From Candidatus Zhuqueibacterota bacterium (GTDB lineage Bacteria; Zhuqueibacterota; Zhuqueibacteria; Zhuqueibacterales; Zhuqueibacteraceae), in contig JAKEEU010000426.1 of assembly GCA_022616415.1 (NCBI GenBank), positions 27,841 to 91,840 of the forward strand: DNA of 64,000 bases, written 5' to 3'. The position numbers and the translations under genes are program-made. Shown here one piece after another: positions 43,758 to 52,242 of the stretch (positions are counted from its first letter, which is position 1; each line of letters starts with the position of its first letter). The notes beneath the pieces were generated by a model. It was given only the letters and a program-made list of their open reading frames with translations, searched no databases and had not been told where the DNA came from.

Positions 43758-44861
43758 TCATCTTATACCGACCTTCTTCGCCACTTCCTGCCTCCCGCCG
43801 ATGTGGAACACGAAGCTTTTCGGTCGTCCATCTGAATCGAGATCAAATTTTAAATCGACCGCGGATCTTTTCATGGAGAATTCGCGCTCCGAGTGCGCGA
43901 CAATCTCAAACCAGCGCTCGCCATAAAAATTGGCCAAGAGCTTATCGCCCTCGCGCTTGATGTTGAAATTTCTGCCCGGGCTCACCTCGTATTGGCCAAC
44001 GTAGCGGTCAAGAACTATTGGCGATAAAGTGATCACTTTTCCTGCAAGGTCAGCCGCAGGGATTAGCGCAACCGGTTCGGGCAATTCTCGCAGCCAAATG
44101 TTGCGAAAGCGCACCGGACTGCCATGATCTTGCAACGACATCGGAAGCTTATCGGGATGAGCTTTGTAGGGATCATATTCCAACCAGTTCGTCGGCCCCC
44201 AGAGCGCAACGTTGTCCTGAACCAGAATGCCGTTATGCAAAACCGTCATGCGCACTGGTTGCAAAAGCTTGCCGTTGTTATCAAATCGCGGCCGGCGAAA
44301 AATGATGTCATAGCTTTGCCATTCACCCGGCGGCAGGCAGGCATTGACCAGCGGCGGATATTGGCCATAAATAGCAGCCGCTTGGCCGTCTGCATAAGTC
44401 GGACTCTGATACGAATCGAGCACTTGCACTTCATACAAGCCCATCAGATAAACGCCGCTGTTTCCCTGATCCTGTCCTTTATCTCGTTCGGGCGTCGGCA
44501 CGGCCCATTCAATATGCAGTTGCACGTCGCCAAAGCCCGTCTTAGTCTGAATATCTCCACTTCCTTTAACGATCTCCATATATCCATTCTCCACTTTCCA
44601 TTTTGCCGGCCCACCTTTCATGTCACTCCACTGCGAAAGGTCTTTGCCGTCGAATAAGATCAGCGCCTCGGCAGGCGGCGGCGCCGGTAATTCATTTTTT
44701 CCTGGTGTAATCGCTGGCGGATGTGGCCGATTCATGTCGTGAATCTTCCATTGCGAGGGTGATTGCGCCCAGCCGTTGCTGCCCATAGGCGGCGCTCCAA
44801 TCATGATGATCGTCAGAATAAATTGGACAAAGATAAAAAACGACTTCGTTTGGTTTAACAT
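43758..44861 (-). CDS. DUF1080 protein with extra C-terminal domain
   Basis: A 367-aa exported protein. Its DUF1080 domain (residues about 64-258) shows EALILFDGKDLSQWSDMKGG, YMEIVKGSGDIQTKTGFGDV, NSGVYLMGLYEVQVLDSYQS, GEWQSYDIIFRRPRFD and PVRFRNIWLRELPE. After it comes a short domain (LSPIVLDRYVGQYEVSPGRN) resembling the tail of beta-lactamase-like proteins. Family members cleave 3-keto-glycosides. It stands downstream of Gfo/Idh/MocA and isomerase genes on the same strand, although each gap holds palindromes. GGAGA lies at a good distance before the start. Confidence 0.9.
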   Translation of the reverse strand: MLNQTKSFFIFVQFILTIIMIGAPPMGSNGWAQSPSQWKIHDMNRPHPPAITPGKNELPAPPPAEALILFDGKDLSQWSDMKGGPAKWKVENGYMEIVKGSGDIQTKTGFGDVQLHIEWAVPTPERDKGQDQGNSGVYLMGLYEVQVLDSYQSPTYADGQAAAIYGQYPPLVNACLPPGEWQSYDIIFRRPRFDNNGKLLQPVRMTVLHNGILVQDNVALWGPTNWLEYDPYKAHPDKLPMSLQDHGSPVRFRNIWLRELPEPVALIPAADLAGKVITLSPIVLDRYVGQYEVSPGRNFNIKREGDKLLANFYGERWFEIVAHSEREFSMKRSAVDLKFDLDSDGRPKSFVFHIGGRQEVAKKVGIR

Positions 44862-44902
44862 GGTGATGTCTCCATCGGGAGCTTTAGGTTTAAAAATGTT
44901 CT

Positions 44903-44945
44903 CAACGGATAGAAATCCCGCCGCGGGCGGGATTTCTATCCGTTG
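44903..44945. repeat. Perfect palindrome, CAACGGATAG family
   Basis: CAACGGATAGAAATCCCGCC and its complement frame a short CGCGG loop; 20-base arms. It lies just upstream of the DUF1080 start. Confidence 0.8.
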
Positions 44946-45022
44946 GGGGAAATTTTGAAAAGCTCGAATTGAATTTCAGTATTACTGCGAAATAATTATC
45001 ACGATAACGAAGATTTCGGATG

Positions 45023-45044
45023 GCGACTTAAAAGTCGCATTACG
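45023..45044. repeat. REP-like palindrome GCGACTT...AAGTCGCATTACG
   Basis: Arms GCGACTT and AAGTCGC around AA, then ATTACG; six bases after the stop of the Gfo/Idh/MocA gene. Confidence 0.65.
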
Positions 45045-45049
45045 CGATC

Positions 45050-46249
45050 CTATTTCATCACATTCGTAATCTGCCCGCTCTTCTTGTCCTTGAGAATGTA
45101 TTTCGTCACGCCGTCCGGCATGCGCTCGCGTTTGATCAAAATTTGGCCTTCAAATTCCTGCGTCGGCGCTTTGATTTTTTCAACCCGCGTGGCGCCGCGC
45201 CACACTTCCAATTCCACCGGTTCCCATAGTTTCGTGCGCGCCGATTTATAACACGCGTCGAGAATGGCGTTGACGACATAGCCGTCGTAAAATGTTTCTC
45301 TCGGCGCTTTAGCACTGTCCCACGCGTCAAGCATATCCGCAAACATGTGGACATAGCCCAACTCATTCACTTCGTCGCCAACCGGAAAGAGCCAGCCGCT
45401 CTCGCGCTCGGATTTCTCCGCCACGTAGCCGCCGCTTTCACCGCTGGTGAACATCTCGAATCCGGTGCGGAGAAAATGATTGAGCCAAAGCGTGCCTTGG
45501 GTGCCGGAAACCTCATCGCGCAAATCCATGCCGCCGCGAAACGCCCAGCTCACTTCGAATTGTCCCACCGCGCCGGTCGCGAACTTGATCAAGGCGATGC
45601 CGTGATCTTCCGCTTCAATCGGATGCACCAGCGTATCAGCCCAACACATCACTTCAACCGGTCGAATATCTTTTCCGACATAGTTGCGAATAATCTCAAC
45701 ACAGTGACAAGCCAGGTCGATCATCGCCCCGCCGCCGGCTTCTTTCGCATCCCAAAACCAGGCACTGTGCGGGCCCGGATGCGTCTCGCGTGAACGCGCC
45801 CACAAAATTTGTCCGAGCACGCCTTTCTGGATCGCGTTCAGCGACTTCAGCATTTTCGGCGTGTAAACCAAATCTTCGAGATAGCCGTGAAAGACGCCGG
45901 CTTTTTCGACAATATCGAGAATGCGTTTGGCTTCCGCCGCGTTGCGTGCGAGCGGCTTGGTGCACAAAATCGCTTTGCCGGCTTTCGCCGCCAAACTCAC
46001 CGCTTCCTCGTGCAAATGATTCGGCAAGCCGATCACCACGCCATCGGTTTCCGGATCGTTGATGGCCTCCGCGAGCTTGGTGGTCCATTTCGGTATTTTC
46101 CACTCGGCGGCAAAATTTTTTGCGCGCTCTTCGCTGCGGGAATGGATCACGTGGACGCGATCACGCTTGCGCTGGCCGTGCAGCGTCATCGTGTAAAACA
46201 AGCCGATCAAGCCGGCGCCCAGCATCGTGATCTTGTGGGATTTTTCCAT
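45050..46249 (-). CDS. Gfo/Idh/MocA-family oxidoreductase, cytoplasmic
   Basis: A 399-aa protein without signal. ITMLGAGLIGLFYTMTLHGQ is the NAD(P) site; LCTKPLARNAAEAKRILDIV holds the family Lys (here TKP in place of EKP); GGGAMIDLACHCVEIIRNYV is the substrate-side motif with the conserved GxxxDxxxH. AGGGAG precedes the start. Unlike the enzyme at 13816 it is not Tat-exported, so it could act on imported keto sugars. Neighbouring DUF1080 and TIM-barrel genes fit a sugar pathway. Confidence 0.93.
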   Translation of the reverse strand: MEKSHKITMLGAGLIGLFYTMTLHGQRKRDRVHVIHSRSEERAKNFAAEWKIPKWTTKLAEAINDPETDGVVIGLPNHLHEEAVSLAAKAGKAILCTKPLARNAAEAKRILDIVEKAGVFHGYLEDLVYTPKMLKSLNAIQKGVLGQILWARSRETHPGPHSAWFWDAKEAGGGAMIDLACHCVEIIRNYVGKDIRPVEVMCWADTLVHPIEAEDHGIALIKFATGAVGQFEVSWAFRGGMDLRDEVSGTQGTLWLNHFLRTGFEMFTSGESGGYVAEKSERESGWLFPVGDEVNELGYVHMFADMLDAWDSAKAPRETFYDGYVVNAILDACYKSARTKLWEPVELEVWRGATRVEKIKAPTQEFEGQILIKRERMPDGVTKYILKDKKSGQITNVMK

Positions 46250-46327
46250 GGCATTTCTCCCTGATATTTTTAAAAATATTCACAAGGACGAGCCGTAAAT
46301 CAAGCAGGTTTTTAATAAAACAACGTT

Positions 46328-46388
46328 CCCAACGGATAGATGAACCCAACGGATAAAAAAAATCTGTTGGGTTCATCTATCCGTTGGG
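46328..46388. repeat. Nested palindrome, CCCAACGGATAG family
   Basis: Each arm has CCCAACGGATAGATGAAC followed by a second CCAACGGAT; the right arm mirrors it with one mismatch. The spacer differs from the copy at 47626 but stays self-complementary. Confidence 0.8.
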
Positions 46389-46464
46389 GCGAGGAAAATC
46401 TTTGCTTTTTCTGCAAAGATTTCACTCTAATGTAAAAAAACAATACAATTGATAAAATTTTTTT

Positions 46465-46502
46465 ATCCGTTGTCCCGCCGCGGCGGGATTTCTATCCGTT
46501 GG
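46465..46502. repeat. Palindrome, CCCGCCGCGGCGGG core
   Basis: ATCCGTTGTCCCGCCGCGGC continuing to TTTCTATCCGTTGG is the reverse complement of the repeat at 2974-3011. Confidence 0.75.
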
Positions 46503-46524
46503 TGGCTTTCATTTCTATCGCGCC

Positions 46525-47529
46525 TCACGCCTGCGCGAGTTCCTCGCGAACTTTTTCCAGCAGTTTTTTCGTCGCACGAATGCCGTCGGGCTCGCTCAAT
46601 GTGGGCCCTTCGTATTCAATGCCCACATGGCCGTGATAGCCCGCGTCCAAAACAATTTTCATCATGCGCCTGTAATCCGTGTGCGTCTCGTTGCCAGTCG
46701 CATCAAATTCGTGTGACTTGGCGCTCACGGCTTTGGCAAACGACATCAACTCTTGCACGCCCTTGTACCGATCATACTCTTCGGCGCACGGCGTTTCCCA
46801 GGCGTTGCCTTCAAAACGCACGCAGAAATTGCCGAAATCCGGCAGCGTGCCGCAGCGCTGATGGTTAACGAGCTTCATCACGCCGGAGAGCCACTCACCG
46901 TTGCTCGATAAGCCGCCGTGATTTTCGACGATGACATTGAGATCAAGCTTGGCGCCGTAATCGGTCAGACGCGCCAAACCATCCGCCGCAAGTTTCTGTT
47001 GCTCCTCGAAACTGCCTTCGCTGGCGGCGTTGACGCGAATGGAATGACAGCCAAAATATTTTGCGGCGTCGGCCCACTTGTAATGATTCTCGACTGCTTG
47101 CGTGCGTTTCTGCGGATCCGGATCGCCGAGGCGGCCTTCGCCATCGCACATGATCAAGAGAATAGGCACGCCCTCGCCGTCGGCGCGGGTTTTAAAATCC
47201 TGCAGATAAGCCGTGTCTTTGGCTTTGTCCATGAAAAACTGGTTGACCAGCTCGACCGCCTCGACGCCATAATCGTTTTTCGCGGCCTTGGGAAAATCGA
47301 GATGATGCAGTTGGCCGCCGAAAATCGTTTTGTGCAACGACCATTCGGCCAATGAAATTTTGAACGAGGCCGCGCCATTACCAGCGCCGGATGCCGCTGT
47401 GGATTTTTTATCCGCGGGCGAATCCGAGCTCTTGCAGCCGAAAAATGCTTGTCCGGCTAAACTGGCAAAACCGAGGCTTCCGGCCAGTTGCGCGGAGTGT
47501 TGCAAAAACTTGCGACGATTCATCATCAT
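46525..47529 (-). CDS. Tat-exported sugar phosphate isomerase/epimerase-like TIM-barrel protein
   Basis: The start is the first of three ATGs (47529), six bases after AGGAGG; the earlier frame to 47643 runs through a palindrome. MNRRKFLQHSAQLAGS is a Tat signal and ends near AFFGC, so it may also be lipidated. The AP-endonuclease-2/xylose-isomerase barrel shows KISLAEWSLHKTIFGGQLHH, DYGVEAVELVNQFFMD, LDLNVIVENHGGLSSN and YHGHVGIEYEGP with the usual metal Glu/His residues. Homologues act on keto sugars or hydroxypyruvate. It belongs with the DUF1080 and Gfo/Idh/MocA genes downstream. Confidence 0.9.
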   Translation of the reverse strand: MMMNRRKFLQHSAQLAGSLGFASLAGQAFFGCKSSDSPADKKSTAASGAGNGAASFKISLAEWSLHKTIFGGQLHHLDFPKAAKNDYGVEAVELVNQFFMDKAKDTAYLQDFKTRADGEGVPILLIMCDGEGRLGDPDPQKRTQAVENHYKWADAAKYFGCHSIRVNAASEGSFEEQQKLAADGLARLTDYGAKLDLNVIVENHGGLSSNGEWLSGVMKLVNHQRCGTLPDFGNFCVRFEGNAWETPCAEEYDRYKGVQELMSFAKAVSAKSHEFDATGNETHTDYRRMMKIVLDAGYHGHVGIEYEGPTLSEPDGIRATKKLLEKVREELAQA

Positions 47530-47625
47530 GATATTCCTCCTCGTTAAAAAGTTAGCATCAATAAATGTGTCGCCGCTTATGCGTAGATTTTGAGCGACAA
47601 ATTTTTTACAAAAAAGCAAGTTTTT

Positions 47626-47688
47626 CCCAACGGATAGAAACAACGCAACGGATGCTTAAAATCCGTTGCGTTGTTTCTATCCGTTGGG
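47626..47688. repeat. Nested perfect palindrome, CCCAACGGATAG family
   Basis: 28-base perfect arms (47626-47653 and 47661-47688) around a seven-base loop. Each arm again holds two CAACGGAT units separated by a self-complementary spacer. It lies between the stop of the TPR-CRTAC1 fusion and the isomerase start and could end transcription both ways. Confidence 0.85.
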
Positions 47689-47701
47689 ATTAAATTTTGC
47701 T

Positions 47702-50700
47702 TTATTCACTTGTGGGTTTAAATCCCGGACCATCGGGATTCAACAGCCATGTCTTGAATTTCTCCTGCGATACTTTCCTCGTGTTGTACGTTCTGAGATA
47801 TTCTTGATGCGCTTCATCCTTAGGATAGGACTCGTCTTCCCCGTATGGATAGCGCGACATGCGGTGAAACGGAAGAGGCTCTACGGTTTTGCCATGCGCG
47901 GTGTTGAGGTCGCCGTCTTTGATCCAACCGTTACTATAAATGAGATAATCGCGCCTCCATCCTGGTTGCAGGCTGGGCACTGAAGTGGCATCGAACTCGA
48001 CCGTCACCTCGTCGCCGGAATTGATGATCACATATTCGTCATCGGCTTCCAAGAGCAGGGGCAACACGTCACCATAGCGAGTATAAAAGCCTTCCAAGTC
48101 GCGCCATTTTGGCTCGGTTGAGACCTCCTGATAATCAAACCAATGTGGGCCATAGCGCCCGCCTTTGCGATACATTCGTGAAAAGCCGCGATAATGAATA
48201 TCCGCTGCAACAGGTCGAAGCGTTGTTTGACGGAGGGGAATTTCAGCCTCTCCGGTTGAGAAGAAAATATGATCCCAATAAATCTCCATGTTGGTGCGAA
48301 TGCGAACCCGATGATCGCCGGATAAAAACTTGCCGCGGAGATCGACGGCGGCGATTTTGTTTTTTCCGGCGGGAAAGCTCATGTTTTCAATGACGGTTTG
48401 CCATTCGTCCTGACGATTCCTCACCTGCAAATACGGCGAAATGACCTTGGGCTGGCCAGACTGCGTAATCGCCACGTTAATGCTGGCGTCGCTCGGAAAA
48501 ATCCAGCCGTTTAAAAACAAAATAACGCCATCGCCTTGAGCGACATTTCCCAAGTCAAGAAAGAGATCGTGCATTGCCGTGACGCCTTGATATCTGCCAG
48601 GTTTCAGATTCGAAGCATAGACCTCGTCTTTCGCGCGCAACGCCGGAAGAAGATCGTTGCCCTGCTCATCCGTGGCAAATTGCGGCAAATGCTTTTGGCG
48701 GACTTGATAAATGCGCAGCGGTGGATAAGGCGGCGGCACGAAACGCTCGTCCACGTAAATGTCCACCGAATCAGGATGGTCGATGGCCAGCAACTTCACT
48801 TGATCGAAGTACGCCGTTTCCCAAAGCTCTTCGGTGATCTGCAAGGTGTATTTCCCCGCTTTGGCTTTGAGCAGATTGCCCGAGATTTTGAGATATTCTT
48901 GCGACGCATCCGGAAAAGCATACGCGGTCGAGCCACCCATGATTCCCAGTGGCATGCCCAAAGCGCTCCGCCACATCATGTCCGTAACGAACGTGTATTC
49001 GCGACCATTCCACGTGTAAAGAAAAGCGCACGAGCCTTTCAGAATTTGTTCTTCGACCAGCTTCCGATCACTGGCAAGATCGAAAGAATTTTGCGGAACG
49101 CCATTTGGCCATAAAATCCGCGCCACCTCTGCTTTTGAACGCCGGCCGAGGCCGAAATGTGAAACGGGGTCAGTGACCACACGCGTTTGATGGAGATCAC
49201 CGGCCCAAACCTCCAACTTCGCGCCGATGGCAAAGTGATTATTTTTGGAACTGCCGGTGCGGAGACCGACCAATTGAATCTTGAGATAATGGTTGACATT
49301 GCCGCCATCATTGCGCAGCAGATGAACACGACCATCCGATCCGGCAATGAAGACATCCAGGTCGCCATCGTCATCATAATCCGCGAGAGCAGCTCCTCGG
49401 CCTGAGGACAGATTATTCGGCAAAAGCGAAGAAGCGTCTTTATATTCGCCCGCGCCGTCATTGTGAAAGAGAAATACGCCGCGGCCGGTCTGCGCCGTGG
49501 TTTTGCCTGCGATTAAAAGATCGAGAAATCCGTCATTATCAAAATCGAAGAAATCAGCATCCAGGCCAATGACTTCGCGAAGCGTCTCCAACATTTCTTG
49601 AGAGCGCGTGTCTTTTTCAAATGTGCCATTGCCTTTGTTGCGATATAAATCAAAACTGCCGCGGTCGAGGCCGGTGACAAAAAGATCCAAAAAACCATCG
49701 TTGTTATAATCTCCGGCGGTCACGGCGACAGAGCCTTTGTCACTCGCCAATCCACTTGATGCGGCGAGGTCTTGAAATTGGCCTTGCCGCAAATTGGTGT
49801 AGAGAATATTGCCGGCGTTTTCATTGGCGACAAAAAGATCGACATCGCCGTCATCGTCAAAGTCGCCAAATTCAACCTCGCGGCTTTTGAGATTTTTGCC
49901 GGCGAGATTCATTTTCTCGGCCAATTCCTTGAAGGTTCCGTCACCGTTATTGCGATAAATCCGGTTGGCGCTCGCATGGGCGAGAAACAAATCCAAATCG
50001 CCGTCGTGATCCAAGTCGACGAAACGCGCCGCATAGCTGAGATTGCCGCCGCCAATGCCTGCGGTTTTGGTCACCTCCAGAAATTTGCCGTTGCCGAGAT
50101 TGCGATATAAAATATTCGGGCCGTCGGCGGTGAGGTACATATCGAGACGCCCGTCATTATCGTAGTCGGCAAAAATCGCCCCCGTTTCTTTGGCGGCGTG
50201 CACAATGCCGGCGGCGGAAGACGTTTCAATGAATTTTCCCGAATCGTTTTTAAAAAGCAAAGGTTTGCTTTGATTTCTGCTCGCCTCCCAACTGCCGACG
50301 TAAAGATCTTGATCGCCGTCGCCGTCGTAATCCGCCACCGCGAGATGTGTGCCTGGCTCCGAGGCCGGCGCCGGTTCACTTTCACTGCCCTTCACCACAT
50401 CCAGGCCAACGGCGGAAGGTACCTCCGTGAAACGCAGGGCCGCCGGCACGGCTTTTTGCTCTTGCAGTTGCGCCGAGATATCCTGGCTAAAGTTGAGAAT
50501 TGGAAAGCCGATCAGCGGGCCGCCGGGGCCGCGCAGCTCCAGTATTCCGGCTTGATAAAGCGGCGCCGATTTGAGCGTGTTGTGAAAAATTCGCGCCGGC
50601 GTGAGCGCGGCTTCGGCTTGATTTGCCTGTGCCCCGGCCAAAGCTTTGTCATAAAACTCGGCCGCTTCGCCAGGCAACTCAGGCATTTGCTGGCGCAGTG

Positions 50701-51292
50701 CTTCAAGATGCCGCACCGCTTCGCCGGCCTTGCCGTTGCCCAGCAGGGTTTCGATGAGCTGAAGGCGAACGACGATATTCGCCGGCGCCAGTTGCGCCAA
50801 TTTGTTCAAATGCTCCTCGGCGCGTTGCGGCGCGTCTTTTTGATTGGATCTAAGATAAAGCGCGGCGAGATTGTAGAGCGTTCTGGCATGATCGGGAGAA
50901 TTTTTGAGCGTCTGCTCCAGCTCTTGCCGCGCTTCGTTCTCGCGGTCGGCTGCCTCATACACACTGGCCAGCAACAAGCGAATGTCGGGATTGTCCGGCA
51001 CGATTGCCAATGCTTTTGTAATCCATTCCTCCGCTTCGGGAGGCAGGCCTTTCCGAAAATAAACCAGGCCGACATTGGCGAATCCCAACGCTTCTTTCGG
51101 CGCGAGTTCGATCACTTTGCGGAACTCGGCCTCGGCTTCTTTGAGCTGGTTCTCTTCCAAATACGCCAAACCGAGAGTTCGCGCGATAATGATTTGCGTG
51201 AGCTTTTGCTTGTCCAAAACTTTTTGTTTCTCACAGCCGGTTGCAAAAAGAGCCGCGGTGCTGATGAGGACAAGTAGGGTGCGGATATTCAT
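47702..51292 (-). CDS. TPR + FG-GAP + ASPIC/UnbV fusion lipoprotein (CRTAC1 copy 4)
   Basis: ATG 51292 gives MNIRTLLVLISTAALFATGC, a textbook lipoprotein signal; ATG 51343 overlaps the previous stop (TGATG) and is an alternative. The 1196-aa protein has about six TPRs at residues 35-215 (LGLAYLEENQLKEAEAEFRK, TLYNLAALYLRSNQKDAPQR), a linker, an FG-GAP propeller at about 290-670 (DYDGDGDQD, DYDNDGRLD, DLDHDGDLD, DFDDDGDVD, DYNNDGFLD), an ASPIC/UnbV-like segment near 680-745 and a C-terminal region of about 440 residues (FLYTWNGREYTFVTDMMWRS, WRRDYLIYSNGWIKDGDLNT) seen only in long CRTAC1 proteins. It unites parts that are separate genes elsewhere in the window. Confidence 0.92.
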   Translation of the reverse strand: MNIRTLLVLISTAALFATGCEKQKVLDKQKLTQIIIARTLGLAYLEENQLKEAEAEFRKVIELAPKEALGFANVGLVYFRKGLPPEAEEWITKALAIVPDNPDIRLLLASVYEAADRENEARQELEQTLKNSPDHARTLYNLAALYLRSNQKDAPQRAEEHLNKLAQLAPANIVVRLQLIETLLGNGKAGEAVRHLEALRQQMPELPGEAAEFYDKALAGAQANQAEAALTPARIFHNTLKSAPLYQAGILELRGPGGPLIGFPILNFSQDISAQLQEQKAVPAALRFTEVPSAVGLDVVKGSESEPAPASEPGTHLAVADYDGDGDQDLYVGSWEASRNQSKPLLFKNDSGKFIETSSAAGIVHAAKETGAIFADYDNDGRLDMYLTADGPNILYRNLGNGKFLEVTKTAGIGGGNLSYAARFVDLDHDGDLDLFLAHASANRIYRNNGDGTFKELAEKMNLAGKNLKSREVEFGDFDDDGDVDLFVANENAGNILYTNLRQGQFQDLAASSGLASDKGSVAVTAGDYNNDGFLDLFVTGLDRGSFDLYRNKGNGTFEKDTRSQEMLETLREVIGLDADFFDFDNDGFLDLLIAGKTTAQTGRGVFLFHNDGAGEYKDASSLLPNNLSSGRGAALADYDDDGDLDVFIAGSDGRVHLLRNDGGNVNHYLKIQLVGLRTGSSKNNHFAIGAKLEVWAGDLHQTRVVTDPVSHFGLGRRSKAEVARILWPNGVPQNSFDLASDRKLVEEQILKGSCAFLYTWNGREYTFVTDMMWRSALGMPLGIMGGSTAYAFPDASQEYLKISGNLLKAKAGKYTLQITEELWETAYFDQVKLLAIDHPDSVDIYVDERFVPPPYPPLRIYQVRQKHLPQFATDEQGNDLLPALRAKDEVYASNLKPGRYQGVTAMHDLFLDLGNVAQGDGVILFLNGWIFPSDASINVAITQSGQPKVISPYLQVRNRQDEWQTVIENMSFPAGKNKIAAVDLRGKFLSGDHRVRIRTNMEIYWDHIFFSTGEAEIPLRQTTLRPVAADIHYRGFSRMYRKGGRYGPHWFDYQEVSTEPKWRDLEGFYTRYGDVLPLLLEADDEYVIINSGDEVTVEFDATSVPSLQPGWRRDYLIYSNGWIKDGDLNTAHGKTVEPLPFHRMSRYPYGEDESYPKDEAHQEYLRTYNTRKVSQEKFKTWLLNPDGPGFKPTSE

Positions 51293-51356
51293 TAGGATAA
51301 ATATGGCCGTTGGCAATGAAAATGTCAAGAAAACTATTATCATCAAAATCCGCCAT
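51285..51356 (-). pseudogene. FG-GAP relic overlapping a TPR / TPR-CRTAC1 gene junction
   Basis: In a third frame the minus strand reads DFDDNSFLDIFIANGHIYPN, the signature of the CRTAC1 propeller (compare DFDFDGDLDLFAANGHV in the copy at 7782). It overlaps the end of the upstream TPR gene and the start of the fusion gene. Only about 24 codons survive. Confidence 0.6.
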
Positions 51357-52230
51357 CTTGCGCCTTTTCCCGAATTTGCGCGAGAAAGGCCTCCAGCTTC
51401 TGATACCGCACTTGCATTTGTTGCGCGGCGCTTGTTTCATCCACTTCTGCCAGATCGCCGAAGTAAGGCTGAAAAAGCGTGTGCCGTTTCGGCGTTTCCG
51501 GCAAAGCGTGCGGACGTCCCGATTTGGTGTCGCCTTCACTCATGACGCCTTTCACGGGTTTTTCGGCTTGAGAGAATTTGATCGCCTCGCTGAACAATTT
51601 TTTCGCTTTCGAGGCGTTTCCGGCTTTCCGGGCAACATAACCGTTGAGAAAATGAGCTTCCACGCTTTTAAAGTTGGTCGCGATCACGGCCTCAAAATAG
51701 TGCTGCGCCTTCGGCAAGTCGCCGCGAATCAAAGCGATATGGCCCAACCGCAGCACCGGACCGGTTTCTTCCTGATTGATCTGCAGCGCTTTTTGAAATT
51801 CTGCTTCGGCGCTGTCGAGATTGAAAAACTCTTTTTGCCCGAAGCTGAGGTAAAGATTGCCCAACTGCAGATGCGCCCTGGCGCTGTGCGGATTGATTTG
51901 CGCCAGATGCTGCCACGAGTCTTCGGCAGTTTGGTATTCACCCAATTCCAGGGAGATATTGCCCAAATAATACAAGGCGTCTTCGTGCCTGCCGTTCAGC
52001 GCCAAAGCATGGCGATAACTTTCCGCTGCTTCCTTTATTTTTCCCGCCATGCGATGGTCCGTCGCTTCGCGGTAAATCTCCCAAAAGCGTTTGATGCGCT
52101 CTTTTTCGGCCAATGTTTTGGTATTAGAATCATTTTCGGAGCCATCGTGAGAAGATCGATTTTTCAGAAATGCGATGGCCATGAGAAGAACAAGAAGCAC
52201 GGGAAGAGAGATGCAGACGGCTTTTTTCAT
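51343..52230 (-). CDS. Membrane-anchored TPR protein
   Basis: ATG 52230 is used; the longer frame starts at a TTG. The 295-aa protein has an N-terminal anchor or signal (VCISLPVLLVLLMAIAFL), then TPRs at about 55-220 (DALYYLGNISLELGEYQTAE, ARAHLQLGNLYLSFGQKEFF, VEAHFLNGYVARKAGNASKA). The last 70 residues (PKRHTLFQPYFGDLAEVDET) are not TPR and end within the FG-GAP relic, so the tail may be chimeric. The fusion gene starts at or just after its stop. A scaffold role is likely. Confidence 0.82.
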   Translation of the reverse strand: MKKAVCISLPVLLVLLMAIAFLKNRSSHDGSENDSNTKTLAEKERIKRFWEIYREATDHRMAGKIKEAAESYRHALALNGRHEDALYYLGNISLELGEYQTAEDSWQHLAQINPHSARAHLQLGNLYLSFGQKEFFNLDSAEAEFQKALQINQEETGPVLRLGHIALIRGDLPKAQHYFEAVIATNFKSVEAHFLNGYVARKAGNASKAKKLFSEAIKFSQAEKPVKGVMSEGDTKSGRPHALPETPKRHTLFQPYFGDLAEVDETSAAQQMQVRYQKLEAFLAQIREKAQDGGF

Positions 52231-52242
52231 GTTGATATTCAA

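Noticed and set aside
46328..47688. Possible CRISPR array from recurring CAACGGAT units
   Set aside because: Spacing is irregular, units are inverted rather than direct, genes lie between them, and no cas genes are present.
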